Below are positions 22,202 through 31,002 of a DNA stretch of 48,740 nucleotides, one piece after another. This DNA comes from a virus. Both the position numbers and the translations under genes were made by a program. The DNA lies in IMG/VR virus record IMGVR_UViG_3300032278_002677, positions 1 through 48,740 of that record; one strand, written 5' to 3'. The notes below the pieces were generated by a model. It made no database searches and was not told where the DNA came from. It worked only from the letters and a program-made list of their open reading frames with translations. Positions within the stretch are counted from its first letter, which is position 1; each line of letters starts with the position of its first letter.

Positions 22202-23502
22202 TAGGCATACTCATCCCGGTGCTCTACCGTGACGGCGAGCGAGCCAGTGTCTGGTGCGTGCACGTATAGATGATTCAGTCCAGGCAGCAGATCGAACAAC
22301 ACTCCGTTACAGTTGTCACCATCCTCGACCCACGTGCCCCCCTCGTGCCGCCGGTAGCGCCCCAGCTTGGCGTCGATGAGCCAGTCGGTCTCGTTGCCGG
22401 CGGTGTCCAGGTCGCTCGATCGGGTGATGCTTCGATGCTTGTAGCGCGGCAGGCTCGTGTTGACGAACTGCGTAGCGGCCGATCCCTTCTCCATCTGCGC
22501 GTCGTCGAGGTCAATGGCGCCGTTGTTGGTATTGCAGAAGAACTGCACCCGGCAGTACGCACAATCCGCCGGCATCGTGAACGACGCAGAGAATCGGGTC
22601 CACGTCGGGAGCGTGATGCTGGTGTTGGATTGCTCCGTGGACGTTGGCCCGCACGCTAGGCCGGCGACGGTCCAATAGTAGACCCGGGTGCGTAAGTCGT
22701 TGGTCCCGCTGTCCGTTCTGGCGTAGACGCTGACTGTGTACTCAGTGCTGGCGTCCACGGCCATCGAGGTGGTACTACTCACACCGAACTGCAACCAGTT
22801 ATAGGTACCACCGCTGCGACTGATCTTGATACTGCGACTCCCTGATCGCCCGAAGTGCTGGTTGATACCCGGGGTGGCATTCTTCGTCCACCCGGTCGGG
22901 AAGTCGGCGCCGTCCTCCAGGGACGAGTTCGGGAATAGGTTGCGCCCCCGCCATTCAACCTCGGGATTGTTCCAGTCGGTGCCGCCGCTGTTGAGCTCCA
23001 CGTGAATTCTAGGCCAGCACGCCGCGCTCCCCGCGTAGGTCACGTTGACGTACCGCACCGGCGTCGCGCTCCCATCGTTGGTGATGGTCGCCGCGGTGGT
23101 GTTGGGCGCCCCGTCGGGGTCATCCACCCATATGCCGTCCGTGACCAGCAGCCCCAGGGTTACGTCGTATATATTTGGCGGTGCTGTGGTCCGAGACACG
23201 GACTCCACCTGGACCTCGCACCATCTATCCGTGTTGCTGTTCTCTAGCACCAGCGTGCCGCTGTGCAGGAGTTCCGCCATGGCGTCCCACAGGGTGTTCA
23301 GGTTCGCCCCGCTGGTGCCGACGATTAGCCCCTGGAGCGTCAGCTGCTGCGGCCCGGCGGTTTGACCACGCGCCTGCACGACCGCGCCGCGCCGCCCCAC
23401 GATCCCACCACGCGGCCCGAGGTCCCGGCCCTGCCTCACCTGCCGGCACGTCCAGTTCGTCAGCGTGGCGGAATTACCAGCGCCGCGGAGCACCAGCGCC
23501 AT
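22201..23502 (-). CDS. Distal tail protein with an inserted carbohydrate-binding-like domain
   Basis: 433 aa, TGATG overlap with the tape measure stop. Residues 1-170 and about 370-433 look like the two halves of a Dit protein (N-terminal ring domain, LTLQGLIVGTSGANLNTLWD; C-terminal GLNHLYVHAPDTGSLAVTVE). Between them lies an insertion: GRNLFPNSSLEDGADFPTGW, then a beta-sandwich ending DDAQMEKGSAATQFV, a typical CBM-like jelly-roll. Dit proteins with such insertions help bind host glycans. Confidence 0.75.
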   Translation of the reverse strand: MALVLRGAGNSATLTNWTCRQVRQGRDLGPRGGIVGRRGAVVQARGQTAGPQQLTLQGLIVGTSGANLNTLWDAMAELLHSGTLVLENSNTDRWCEVQVESVSRTTAPPNIYDVTLGLLVTDGIWVDDPDGAPNTTAATITNDGSATPVRYVNVTYAGSAACWPRIHVELNSGGTDWNNPEVEWRGRNLFPNSSLEDGADFPTGWTKNATPGINQHFGRSGSRSIKISRSGGTYNWLQFGVSSTTSMAVDASTEYTVSVYARTDSGTNDLRTRVYYWTVAGLACGPTSTEQSNTSITLPTWTRFSASFTMPADCAYCRVQFFCNTNNGAIDLDDAQMEKGSAATQFVNTSLPRYKHRSITRSSDLDTAGNETDWLIDAKLGRYRRHEGGTWVEDGDNCNGVLFDLLPGLNHLYVHAPDTGSLAVTVEHRDEYA

Positions 23503-26500
23503 CAGGCGGCCCCCCGTTCGTTCAGCTCACGTTCAAACTCCTGCCCCATACGGTCATCCATACCGCCTGCGCCCATCTGACCCGGCGCCACCCCCACCAG
23601 CTGCTGCCCTGCGCCCATCAGGTCGCGGATCGTATACAGCGCGTCCCGCACCTGCTCCATGACGCTGACCTGCTTGGCGAACGCCTCCACCAGTATGTCG
23701 CGGGTCGCCCCGCTGATGACCGACACCCTCAACCCGGCAGCACGTGCTTCATCGCCCGCATCGGCCAGCCGGTTGCCCTTGAGTGCCCCGAGGGTGACCG
23801 CCTGATCTGTAGCCCGGATGGACAGCCCACGATCGAAGTTTCGGTTGAGCTCCTGGATGGCATCGTACAGATCACGGCTCGCTGCCCCGAGGTCCTCCAT
23901 GGCGGCCCGCCTACGCTCGCTGGCTGTTATCGTGGCGATACCGGTGGCTTGGGCAGCGGAACCCCCACGTTGGCGCGCAAAGACCTGTTGTGGGGAGTCC
24001 TTGGACACGAACGCCGACGCTAGGTTGCTCAGCGGGTCTTTAAGGATTTCCTCAGCGACCCGCACAGTCGCCAGTTGGAGCACCATGTGGTTGACGAACT
24101 TGTCCACCGCATCGAAGATAGCCGTGTCGGATAGCCCATCCCGGATGCCGCTGCTGATAATATCGCCGATGCCCTGGAAGCTCCCCTTGATGCTCTCGGC
24201 GAGCTTCTTGGCGACCGCGTTGGCTCGATCCAGCACCCCTAGCAGCTCTATACCCAGCTGGACCCCACCACCAATCACAGCCCCAACGGGCCCTCCCGTC
24301 ATAGCGCCCAGCGCTGCCGCGCCACCCACACGGCCCGCCCCCTGGGCGAACTGCGCCCAGGCGCCCTCGCCAGGCACCGCCTGCAATACCCTAGACGCTG
24401 CCAGCCCCTTCGCACCCGTGGGGTCCATGTTGGGGTTCTGCCGGTCGGCATCCAGCTGGCGCATCACGCCCGCTATGTTGGCCGCAAACTGGCTCGTCGG
24501 ACCGGACACCGCCTGCCGCTGGATAGTCGCCTGCTGGAAGGCCACCCAGCGCCGTGTCGCCCCCTCGGTGCGCTCGCCGACCACGCGCAGCCGCTCGCCT
24601 GACCTGTGCAGCGCCTCAGACAGTGACTCCGCTTCGGACCTCAGCTCCGCATATGACATCGCCAGGACGCTTGATTGTTTCGTCGCCATGCCGGCCGCCG
24701 CTGCCTCTTTGCGCAGAAACGTCACGCGGTTGGCTTGCATCTGTATCTGGCCGGACATTATCTGCCCCGGCCCGGGCGCCCCAAAGGCTGCCGCCATGGC
24801 CGCCTCCTTGGACCCCTGCCGGCGTGCCATCTCGCGGAATACTGTCGCCTGCGGCACGTCGAGTCCGGGACCCATACGCACGGGGTCCCTCGACCCCATG
24901 GCCACCCATGTGTTGTGCGCCTTTTTCCAGAAGTCGTCTAGCTCGTGGCTCGCCTTGGCTGCCGTCTCCAAGGTGCCCCCGAATTCCTCCGCGATATCCC
25001 GGAGGCTCCCTACAACCTGTTTCACGCCGCGTGGCGCGGGACTGTCGAACGGCAGCGCGATGTCCCGTTCGCCCATGCTGATGGGCCCGCCCCGGCGGCT
25101 GAACCGCGCGGCCGCCTTGACAATCGCCTCCCGGCGCCCCCGCATATTCTCGTTGAACGCACCCGCTGCTTGCAGCTCCTGTAGGACATCCCGCTCGTTT
25201 TGCCTGTTAGCTGCCGCCGCGGTGGATCGCGCCTTCTCGGCGTCGGCGACCGCTTGGATTTCGGCGCGCAAGGTGGCCGCATACTCGGTGAGGCCGATCA
25301 AGTCGGCGCGCACCCGCGCCGCCGCACCCTCGAAGCCCCCAGGGCCTGGCTCGAGTTCTCGAATCCGTGCGCGCGCCTCCTGGCGCCCGAAGATGCCTTG
25401 GATTGAGAAGTCCAGGGGCTTACTCGCCCTCTCCAGCAACGCGGTGCGCTTGCGAATCGTGCCCTCGGTACGAGTCAGTGCCTGCTGGGCATCCGTCTTG
25501 CCCGCGTTCAACGTCAGCAGGCTCACGATCCGGTTCCACGGCAGCTCCGCGATCGCCTTGGACATACGGCCGGCTGCCTCTGCGATTTCGACCAGCGCCG
25601 ACACGATGCTGTCCTTGTTCCTATCGAGCGCGGATGCTATCGACCCGACGGCAGCTTCCAGGCCCTTGCTTCCGGTCACCCGGTCGGTAACGCCCTCGAA
25701 CACCTCGGACATCGCCTTGCCGATCTTGCCGACCGCCGGCAGGGTGCTGTCCAGCAGCGACCGCTGCATGATCTCGAACTCGTCTTGCATGTTCCGCAGC
25801 GAACCGCCCACCGTCTTGCTGACCGCCTCAGCGGCCCCCGCAATACCACTCGATGGGTCCATGAACGCCTGCACCATCACCTTGCGGAACTCGCCGATCT
25901 TCAGCTTGGTGAGGTCGAGTCCACCGGCGAAGTCCGTGATGGCACCGAGTACGCCCGTCTCCCTGAAGATGTCTGCCGCGCCCGCTCCTGCGGCGAAGGC
26001 GCGACCCATCGCGGATGCCGCCTCGGTGATGTCCCGCTTCATGTAGGACGCCACATCGGCGAGCACGGGAATAAGGCCCGTCACGGCATCCCGCGACTTG
26101 CCCATGAATGCGCTCATCGTGGCGGTGGCCTGCGCTACCCCCGACAGGCTCTCCGGGGTCAGCTTGGCGATCCGCTGCACCTCACCGAGCACCGACGCCG
26201 CCTTTTCGGCACTGCCGAACATCGTGGTCATGCGCGCGGTCAAGCTCTCGAACTCCAGCCCGAGCCGAACACCGCCCACCAGCACGCCCTGGAAGCCCCG
26301 ATTGAGCGCCTTGATGCCGTTCAGCACCTGCCCGACAGCGCGGTCCACCAGGCTGAACTGGACCGCCAGCTTGGTGACCGAACCGGCCAGGCGGGCCGTC
26401 TGGGTCTGCGTGCGGTCGGACTGTTTTCCGAACTGCTGCACGGCGGTGCTGGCGCGGTCTATCCCCCGACCTGCCCCCCGTTCTGCCGCCTGGCCGGTCT

Positions 26501-26603
26501 CCCGCATAGTACGGCCGAAGCGGGTCGCCTCAGCGGACGCTGCACGCGTCCCGCGAGTAAACCCGCTGGTCTCGGCACCAATTGTTATTTCGATGTCCGG
26601 CAT
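23502..26603 (-). CDS. Tail tape measure protein
   Basis: 1033 aa from ATG 26603 behind GGGGGG. Long helical protein with Gly/Ala-rich hydrophobic stretches (FAQGAGRVGGAAALGAMTGG) and the N-terminal pattern of TP901-type tape measure proteins (SLSGVAQATATMSAFMGKSR, DVASYMKRDITEAASAMGRA). Length sets tail length; 1033 aa implies a tail of roughly 150 nm by the usual rule of about 1.5 angstrom per residue. It follows the chaperone frameshift pair, as in most siphophages. Confidence 0.9.
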   Translation of the reverse strand: MPDIEITIGAETSGFTRGTRAASAEATRFGRTMRETGQAAERGAGRGIDRASTAVQQFGKQSDRTQTQTARLAGSVTKLAVQFSLVDRAVGQVLNGIKALNRGFQGVLVGGVRLGLEFESLTARMTTMFGSAEKAASVLGEVQRIAKLTPESLSGVAQATATMSAFMGKSRDAVTGLIPVLADVASYMKRDITEAASAMGRAFAAGAGAADIFRETGVLGAITDFAGGLDLTKLKIGEFRKVMVQAFMDPSSGIAGAAEAVSKTVGGSLRNMQDEFEIMQRSLLDSTLPAVGKIGKAMSEVFEGVTDRVTGSKGLEAAVGSIASALDRNKDSIVSALVEIAEAAGRMSKAIAELPWNRIVSLLTLNAGKTDAQQALTRTEGTIRKRTALLERASKPLDFSIQGIFGRQEARARIRELEPGPGGFEGAAARVRADLIGLTEYAATLRAEIQAVADAEKARSTAAAANRQNERDVLQELQAAGAFNENMRGRREAIVKAAARFSRRGGPISMGERDIALPFDSPAPRGVKQVVGSLRDIAEEFGGTLETAAKASHELDDFWKKAHNTWVAMGSRDPVRMGPGLDVPQATVFREMARRQGSKEAAMAAAFGAPGPGQIMSGQIQMQANRVTFLRKEAAAAGMATKQSSVLAMSYAELRSEAESLSEALHRSGERLRVVGERTEGATRRWVAFQQATIQRQAVSGPTSQFAANIAGVMRQLDADRQNPNMDPTGAKGLAASRVLQAVPGEGAWAQFAQGAGRVGGAAALGAMTGGPVGAVIGGGVQLGIELLGVLDRANAVAKKLAESIKGSFQGIGDIISSGIRDGLSDTAIFDAVDKFVNHMVLQLATVRVAEEILKDPLSNLASAFVSKDSPQQVFARQRGGSAAQATGIATITASERRRAAMEDLGAASRDLYDAIQELNRNFDRGLSIRATDQAVTLGALKGNRLADAGDEARAAGLRVSVISGATRDILVEAFAKQVSVMEQVRDALYTIRDLMGAGQQLVGVAPGQMGAGGMDDRMGQEFERELNERGAA

Positions 26604-26605
26604 CG

Positions 26606-27243
26606 TTACCCCCCGGCGGGCCGGATCATCCGCAGATGCTCAGGGAAGTCGAGGTACTGCTTCGACATACCCGGCGCCACCACGTACGGCAGCCGCGACA
26701 GCAGCATCAGGGTCATCTGCGGGGTCTGGTCAGGCACTTCCTCGGGCCGCACCGCGAAGTGCGCCGCGATCACGACCGCCACCGTGTCGAGGTCGATTAC
26801 ATCGTCGCCTCTGGTGGGTTGGGGCTTTCCGGCCCAGGCGAATTTCCCTCGGCGTCCGCATCTTCCGGCTCTGCCTCCGGCTCCGGGTCCGGCTCGGGGT
26901 CCATCTCGCCCGTCTCGGCGATGTTGACGATGGTGCGCATCAGCGCCCGGGATTCCGCCTCGGTGGTGAACCAGTTGGACACCTCGTCAAACGTTGCCTC
27001 GGGCCTCGTCTGCTGGACCGCCGCCACCACCATGCAGACGGTGCGCAGCCCCGGCTCCATAACGTCCGAGTCGCCATCGTCCGGCTCCACGGTCGGGATG
27101 CCGAGCGCACGGCATTGTTTGTAATAGTTCTGGATGTCCCGCCATGACATCTGCTGGAACGTGATGAGGCCCGCGCCCGGAACGTCCAGGTCCACTGTCG
27201 CCTTGGATATGATCGCCTTTTGCTCGAATTGTGCGCCCTGCAT
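26606..27243 (-). CDS. Tail assembly chaperone, long form by -1 frameshift
   Basis: A 78-codon frame without its own start lies between the chaperone stop and the tape measure start. It joins the 0 frame at GGGAAAT (26848-26842), read in phase as G GGA AAT. After a -1 slip the protein continues FAWAGKPQPTRGDDVIDLDT and ends at TAA 26606-26608, about 212 aa in all. This is the lambda G/GT arrangement; the long form bridges the tube and tape measure during assembly. Confidence 0.85.
26797..27243 (-). CDS. Tail assembly chaperone, short form
   Basis: 148 aa from ATG 27243. The fold region (ITFQQMSWRDIQNYYKQC, then FDEVSNWFTTEAESRALM) is followed by an acidic Pro/Glu/Asp tail (MDPEPDPEPEAEPEDADAEG) that carries the slip site at its end. 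An acidic linker before the shift site is common in gpG-type proteins. Confidence 0.8.
   Translation of the reverse strand: MQGAQFEQKAIISKATVDLDVPGAGLITFQQMSWRDIQNYYKQCRALGIPTVEPDDGDSDVMEPGLRTVCMVVAAVQQTRPEATFDEVSNWFTTEAESRALMRTIVNIAETGEMDPEPDPEPEAEPEDADAEGNSPGPESPNPPEATM
26842..26848 (-). promoter_or_regulatory. -1 ribosomal slippery heptamer GGGAAAT
   Basis: Minus-strand GGGAAAT in the correct phase (X XXY YYZ) at codons 133-134 of the chaperone gene. It differs from the lambda site GGGAAAG only in the last base. No downstream pseudoknot was assessed. Confidence 0.85.
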
Positions 27244-27254
27244 TCGCCCTGCTC

Positions 27255-27920
27255 CTATGTGTCAACGTCCCGGCTGTAGAGGTCGCCCCAGCCGCGCAGC
27301 GTGATGCCCTCGCGCTGTATGTCAACCCCCGGCGACAGCACCTCGACTCCTTCGATCGTGACAAACCCCACATGCCTGTGGGCGTTCGCCACCGCGACGT
27401 CAGTAAACACCTCCACGACGAACCGGTTGCCCTGCATCTGCTGCATGGTAGCCTGCACGTCTACGGTGAAGTTTTCGTCTATCCACAGCCGGTCCACATC
27501 GACCGACCAGCCCAGGATCACATCGGTGAACTTGCGCGACGTGTCGCCGTGTTCGGTCACGTCCACCTGCACGCTCTCGATGTTCAGCCGGATGCCCTGC
27601 ACGCCCCCGACGTTCGCCAGCGTGGCGACCTTAGAGCTGCTGCTGGTGACGTAGAACGGCGGGGTCTTGCCCGCCACGGTCAGGCTCAGCTGTAACGTTG
27701 CCAATTCCACGGCGGTCACCGTGGTGGCAGCCGATAGGGCGTCCACCACCGAGAAGTTGCCCACCACGGCATCGTAGGTGCACGCCCGCAGGATACGGGT
27801 CGCCACCGCGTCGATCACGAAGGTGTCGCTGGTGCCGATCTCCACCAGCAGCACAGACGCCAGGTTGGTCGTCCCGTTGGCCGCGTACAGCCGGGCATCC
27901 TGTCCTGTGAAGTACGCCAT
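27255..27920 (-). CDS. Major tail tube protein
   Basis: 221 aa. Strand-rich with the order expected for tail tube proteins, next to the chaperone gene. It shares the start MAYFT, a TQEG/TEHGD-S-RKFT segment (EHGDTSRKFTDVILGWSVDV) and overall layout with the next upstream protein, so the two are paralogues. It is the larger and closer to the chaperone, so it is the better candidate for the main tube subunit. Confidence 0.7.
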   Translation of the reverse strand: MAYFTGQDARLYAANGTTNLASVLLVEIGTSDTFVIDAVATRILRACTYDAVVGNFSVVDALSAATTVTAVELATLQLSLTVAGKTPPFYVTSSSSKVATLANVGGVQGIRLNIESVQVDVTEHGDTSRKFTDVILGWSVDVDRLWIDENFTVDVQATMQQMQGNRFVVEVFTDVAVANAHRHVGFVTIEGVEVLSPGVDIQREGITLRGWGDLYSRDVDT

Positions 27921-27932
27921 GCCCGGACCCCC

Positions 27933-28412
27933 CTATGCCCCAGCCACGTCTGACTCGATCATGCCGTTCACCACGAAACTGAACTCACACGTCGTCAGAC
28001 CGCCCGGGGTCGTGGCAATATCGGCACTGGTGCCGCGCACCGTCATGCCGTACGCCTTCTTGGACCCGCCTGCCGCGGTGTTGTCCGTGTACAAGAACAG
28101 CGACACATCGCCACCGCTCGGGAGCGTTCCGCCGACCGCCGACAACAGCAGCGTCATCAGCTCATCGTGGTTGACCGCCGTGGTCGGATCGAAGTTGAGC
28201 GTCAGCGACCCCTCACCGCTAATCAGCCCGCTGGTGAACTTCCGCGAGCCGTCGCCCTCTTGGGTCGTTTCCAGCTGGTCCACGTTAATGCGTATGCGGT
28301 GCGCCACACACTGCCCGACCTGGTTGGTGGTGACGGGCGCCGACGGATTGTCCAGGTTGCCACTCGGCGCGAGCACCGCCACATACGAATCTGCACTTGT
28401 GAAATAGGCCAT
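27933..28412 (-). CDS. Second tail-tube-like protein
   Basis: 159 aa. MAYFTSADSYVAVL at the start and QEGDGSRKFTSGLISGEGSL parallel the 27255-27920 protein. It could be a minor tube subunit, a tube-end protein or the main tube protein with the other as decoration; the sequence alone does not decide. Confidence 0.65.
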   Translation of the reverse strand: MAYFTSADSYVAVLAPSGNLDNPSAPVTTNQVGQCVAHRIRINVDQLETTQEGDGSRKFTSGLISGEGSLTLNFDPTTAVNHDELMTLLLSAVGGTLPSGGDVSLFLYTDNTAAGGSKKAYGMTVRGTSADIATTPGGLTTCEFSFVVNGMIESDVAGA

Positions 28413-28427
28413 CTCGTCAGCCCCCCT

Positions 28428-28919
28428 CTAGTCTACCGCCGTGCGCACGACCACGTCGATCTGCGCGCCCCATGTGAACCGCTGCCCGTGTAGCTGCCCG
28501 GTGATAACCTCTGTGCACATCAGGTCGTACCAGAGGGTGTCCGCCTGCAAGTCTCGGTTGTTATGGAGGACCTCTTTGACCCTATCCGCGAGGCCCGCCA
28601 CGCCCTGCTCGATGCCCTGCCAGTCACCGCCCCCGCTGGCGTTGTCGTAGCAGTAGATGCGGAACCGTTGCACCAGGTGCCGCACCGCTGCTATCTCGGT
28701 GTCGCCGTCCACGGTCCGGTGGTGCGCGATGAAGATGATCGGGTATTCGGGCGCCGCCTCGTGGGTGCCCAGCTTGATGTTCGCCGCCGCCACTGTGCGC
28801 CCCTGGGACAGCAGCACCGCCACGTTGGACTGCAAGCACTCCTGTAGCGCCACCATGGTGTCCTTCGTGTAGAGCGCGGCCGCCGCAGCCGCCTCAGTGA
28901 TGTCGGTGTAGGTGGTCAC
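28428..28919 (-). CDS. Tail terminator-like protein
   Basis: 163 aa; its start overlaps the upstream gene end by 4 nt. Pattern of small tail-completion proteins: N-terminal helices, then IIFIAHHRTVDGDTEIAAVR, a strand pair RFRIYCYDN and a helical WQGIEQGVAGLADRVKEVL. Position between the morphogenesis gene and the tube genes fits a gpU-type terminator capping the tail tube. Confidence 0.65.
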   Translation of the reverse strand: MTTYTDITEAAAAAALYTKDTMVALQECLQSNVAVLLSQGRTVAAANIKLGTHEAAPEYPIIFIAHHRTVDGDTEIAAVRHLVQRFRIYCYDNASGGGDWQGIEQGVAGLADRVKEVLHNNRDLQADTLWYDLMCTEVITGQLHGQRFTWGAQIDVVVRTAVD

Positions 28920-29419
28920 AGAACCCTCCGCACCGCCCGTCGTAGGCTCACCGGTATCTCGTCCTCAAACACCCGGCTCACCACCGGCGTCAGCCGTTCA
29001 GCGTCCAGCGGAGGCCGCTTGACCATCTTGCGTGTGCCGCGCTGGTGATAGCCCCCGTAGGATATCGTGCTGCCATAGCTCATATACTGCCGGTCTATCC
29101 GCCGGTGATGCCCCGGCGCGCCCGGCACGGTCAGCGACCGCTTCAACGCGCGGGTCTGTTGCAGGATCGGGTGCCGCGGCCCTACGTCGATGCGGCCGCG
29201 CCGTATTCGTAGCTCCCGCTGGCGCACCGTGCTGGGTCGCAGTTGCGCCCAGCCTGGCCCCTCCTGGTCGAACGTGTGCGCGATCGCCGGCCCGAGCGCG
29301 TCCGCCACCTTCTCGAAGGTCCCCGACAGGTCGACGATCTGCTCATCCAGCATAGGAAACAGGCGGCTCATCAGGCCGCCATCGAAGTCCCACGTGATGT
29401 GCACCCATCGTGCTGCCAT
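28916..29419 (-). CDS. Head-tail completion / virion morphogenesis protein
   Basis: 167 aa from ATG 29419. GPGWAQLRPSTVRQRELRIR followed by HPILQQTRALKRSLTVPGAP and a later SYGGYHQRGTRKM matches the Mu gpG-like/HK97 gp10-like morphogenesis family (W-x-x-L-S-x-x-T, L-x-x-T-G-x-L, H-Q-x-G). It joins tail to connector. Its start lies in a small tandem duplication. Confidence 0.7.
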   Translation of the reverse strand: MAARWVHITWDFDGGLMSRLFPMLDEQIVDLSGTFEKVADALGPAIAHTFDQEGPGWAQLRPSTVRQRELRIRRGRIDVGPRHPILQQTRALKRSLTVPGAPGHHRRIDRQYMSYGSTISYGGYHQRGTRKMVKRPPLDAERLTPVVSRVFEDEIPVSLRRAVRRVL

Positions 29420-29493
29420 CAAAACTCATCCGCCATGATGTGCACCCATCGTGCTGTTATCCGCCATGATGTGCACACATCGCGCTGTCATCA
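29396..29493. repeat. Tandem repeat spanning a gene junction
   Basis: Three copies of gatgtgcacccatcgtgctg (one with two changes) begin near 29396, 29437 and 29470, with gaactcatccgcc-type segments between. The unit contains the end of one gene (MADEF-stop) and the start of the next (MAARWVHI), so it duplicates a stop/start junction and leaves a spurious short frame. Confidence 0.75.
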
Positions 29494-29952
29494 GAACTCA
29501 TCCGCCATCGACACCGGCGGTGCGATCGCGGTGTCGCCGTCCTCGTGGTAACCGGTCACGAACGTGCCACCACCGATGCCCGACCTGGGCGCCGAATCCG
29601 CCGACAGCGCCGCCCGCTCGGGTGCCAACTCCTTGAGAAGTGCCATCGCGCGCCGCTCCCAGCCCTTGCCCGACCCCTGCACCGGCACCCCGGGGTCCTC
29701 GGCCTCGCGGGCCTCCGCGTACAGCACATCCCACACCAGCTGCCCGACCAGCCGGCTGCTAATCAGGCGCAGCGTCAGCAGGTCCTCGGCGTCTGTGATG
29801 GGCAAGGTATAGCTGCCGCGCAGCCGCGCGTCCATGAACTCGTCGGTCTCGGCGATCCACGCCTCCACGTCCGCAATCTTGACCGTCGACGTGGTACTCA
29901 TCTGGTGACTTGGGAACAGCCGCTGCACGTCTGCCATCAACGAGTATGCCAT
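29491..29952 (-). CDS. Head-tail connector protein, Mu gp36-like
   Basis: 153 aa from ATG 29952 (TGATG overlap). MAYSLMADVQRLFP at the start, then KIADVEAWIAETDEFMDARL and a helical middle, resembles DUF1320/Mu gp36-type connector proteins. Low certainty on the exact family; position between the head and tail genes supports it. Confidence 0.65.
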   Translation of the reverse strand: MAYSLMADVQRLFPSHQMSTTSTVKIADVEAWIAETDEFMDARLRGSYTLPITDAEDLLTLRLISSRLVGQLVWDVLYAEAREAEDPGVPVQGSGKGWERRAMALLKELAPERAALSADSAPRSGIGGGTFVTGYHEDGDTAIAPPVSMADEF

Positions 29953-30179
29953 CACTGCCACCCCTGCTCACGGTCACTGCGCATCGGCACCCCGGCGGGC
30001 ACCAACCGGGTCGCATCAAGCGGCCCCACGGCCTCCTCGGGCAGCACCTCGCGGATCGCCCGACGGATCGGCGCCAGCGCCTCAACGTATGCCCCTGGCA
30101 CCTGTATCTCGTCAAACAGCCCCAGCAGCGTTGTGGCGTCCTCCACGGACAGCTCAATGGTCACCACGGGGTCAGTCAC
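29952..30179 (-). CDS. Unknown small structural-region protein
   Basis: 75 aa from GTG 30179 (VTDPVVTIELSVEDATTLLG). Acidic N-terminal strand-helix, then APIRRAIREVLPEEAVGPLD. It overlaps the upstream membrane protein gene by 8 nt. No family recognised. Confidence 0.55.
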   Translation of the reverse strand: MTDPVVTIELSVEDATTLLGLFDEIQVPGAYVEALAPIRRAIREVLPEEAVGPLDATRLVPAGVPMRSDREQGWQ

Positions 30180-30453
30180 CACGCCGCGCCTCCAATGCCA
30201 ACTCAACCTTCACCGTCAGCCCCTCGACGTTAATAGCGGTATTATGCTGCTGCACGGCGAGCGCCTTCATGTCCTGCACGATCACTTTCTGCTGCACGTC
30301 CACAGAATCTAGCCGTTCCAGGTTTCGCCCGTGGCTCGTCCACACAGCAATCAGGGTAATAAACGCCACCGCCGCCGATAGCAGCGCCGCCAGCAGGTTC
30401 ACCGTGTTGCTTCTCTCTCTGCGCGCCCCTCTGGCCCCGGGCTCCTCCATCAT
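30172..30453 (-). CDS. Small single-pass membrane protein in the head-tail region
   Basis: 93 aa. Basic N-terminus (ARGARRERSNT), one membrane helix (VNLLAALLSAAVAFITLIAV), then a coiled-coil-like stretch with heptad hydrophobics (LERLDSVDVQQKVIVQDMKA). N-in/C-out topology is likely from the positive N-terminus. It could be a holin- or spanin-like lysis protein, distinct from the pair at 19.3-20.2 kb. Confidence 0.6.
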   Translation of the reverse strand: MMEEPGARGARRERSNTVNLLAALLSAAVAFITLIAVWTSHGRNLERLDSVDVQQKVIVQDMKALAVQQHNTAINVEGLTVKVELALEARRGD

Positions 30454-30818
30454 GACTGGCAGACCTCAACTGCCAGCAGGCTGCTCGTGACGGTGCCGGT
30501 CCCTTTGACCATCACCCGGGCCTGCTTGGCGGTAATGATTGGCTCGGGCGTCCAGTAGAACAGCCCGGTGGCAGTTGCGATTTCCGGCTCCAGCGCGGTG
30601 CCGTCGTTGTCGAGCAGATCGTACCAGTCACTCGCGCCAGGGCTGTCTACGTCGCTCAGCTGAACCTTCGCCTCCATGCTGGTGAGCGACCCGATGGTGA
30701 AGTCGAAGAATATGCCGATCTTGCCGTACACAGTCATCGGCACCCCGGTGGTGGCCACATAGGCGGTCGTCAGCACCAGGGAAGCCCGCACCGCGACAGC
30801 ATCAGTCGTTCGGTCCAT
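30450..30818 (-). CDS. Structural protein, unknown
   Basis: 122 aa. Strand-rich beta-sandwich-like sequence: VYGKIGIFFDFTIGSLTSME, then AKVQLSDVDSPGASDWYDLL, as seen in small phage decoration or fibre-associated proteins. Its start overlaps the end of the 30802-31002 frame. Confidence 0.55.
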   Translation of the reverse strand: MDRTTDAVAVRASLVLTTAYVATTGVPMTVYGKIGIFFDFTIGSLTSMEAKVQLSDVDSPGASDWYDLLDNDGTALEPEIATATGLFYWTPEPIITAKQARVMVKGTGTVTSSLLAVEVCQS

Positions 30819-31002
30819 CCGGCAGCTCCTGCACGTGTTCTGGCCTCGATCCAGGCGGCCCGCTGAACGGTTGCGTGATCCCGTCTACGTCCATCACCCA
30901 CCGCCCTGTATTGGGTCCGGGCTGCGGTACCCACTCCGGGCGCAGCCCCACGGTGGTGCCGCACGACACCACGACATCCAGGTGTCCGTGTCGATCATGC
31001 AC
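30802..31002 (-). CDS. Downstream part of a possible frameshifted gene
   Basis: 66 aa if GTG 31002 is used. HLDVVVSCGTTVGLRPEW followed by GRWVMDVDGITQPFSGPP reads as genuine protein. It overlaps the 3' part of the 30894-31244 frame by 109 nt, and the upstream frame loses protein-like character just where this one gains it (VCMIDTDTW joined to DVVVSCGTT). A single gene read by a -1 shift, or a sequence error, is plausible. Confidence 0.45.
   Translation of the reverse strand: MHDRHGHLDVVVSCGTTVGLRPEWVPQPGPNTGRWVMDVDGITQPFSGPPGSRPEHVQELPDGPND

Noticed and set aside
23818-26046. Very long plus-strand open frame (742 codons) opposite the tape measure gene
   Set aside because: Antisense to a well-supported protein; composition (Ser/Ala/Pro/Arg-rich) is the usual mirror of helical GC-rich genes.
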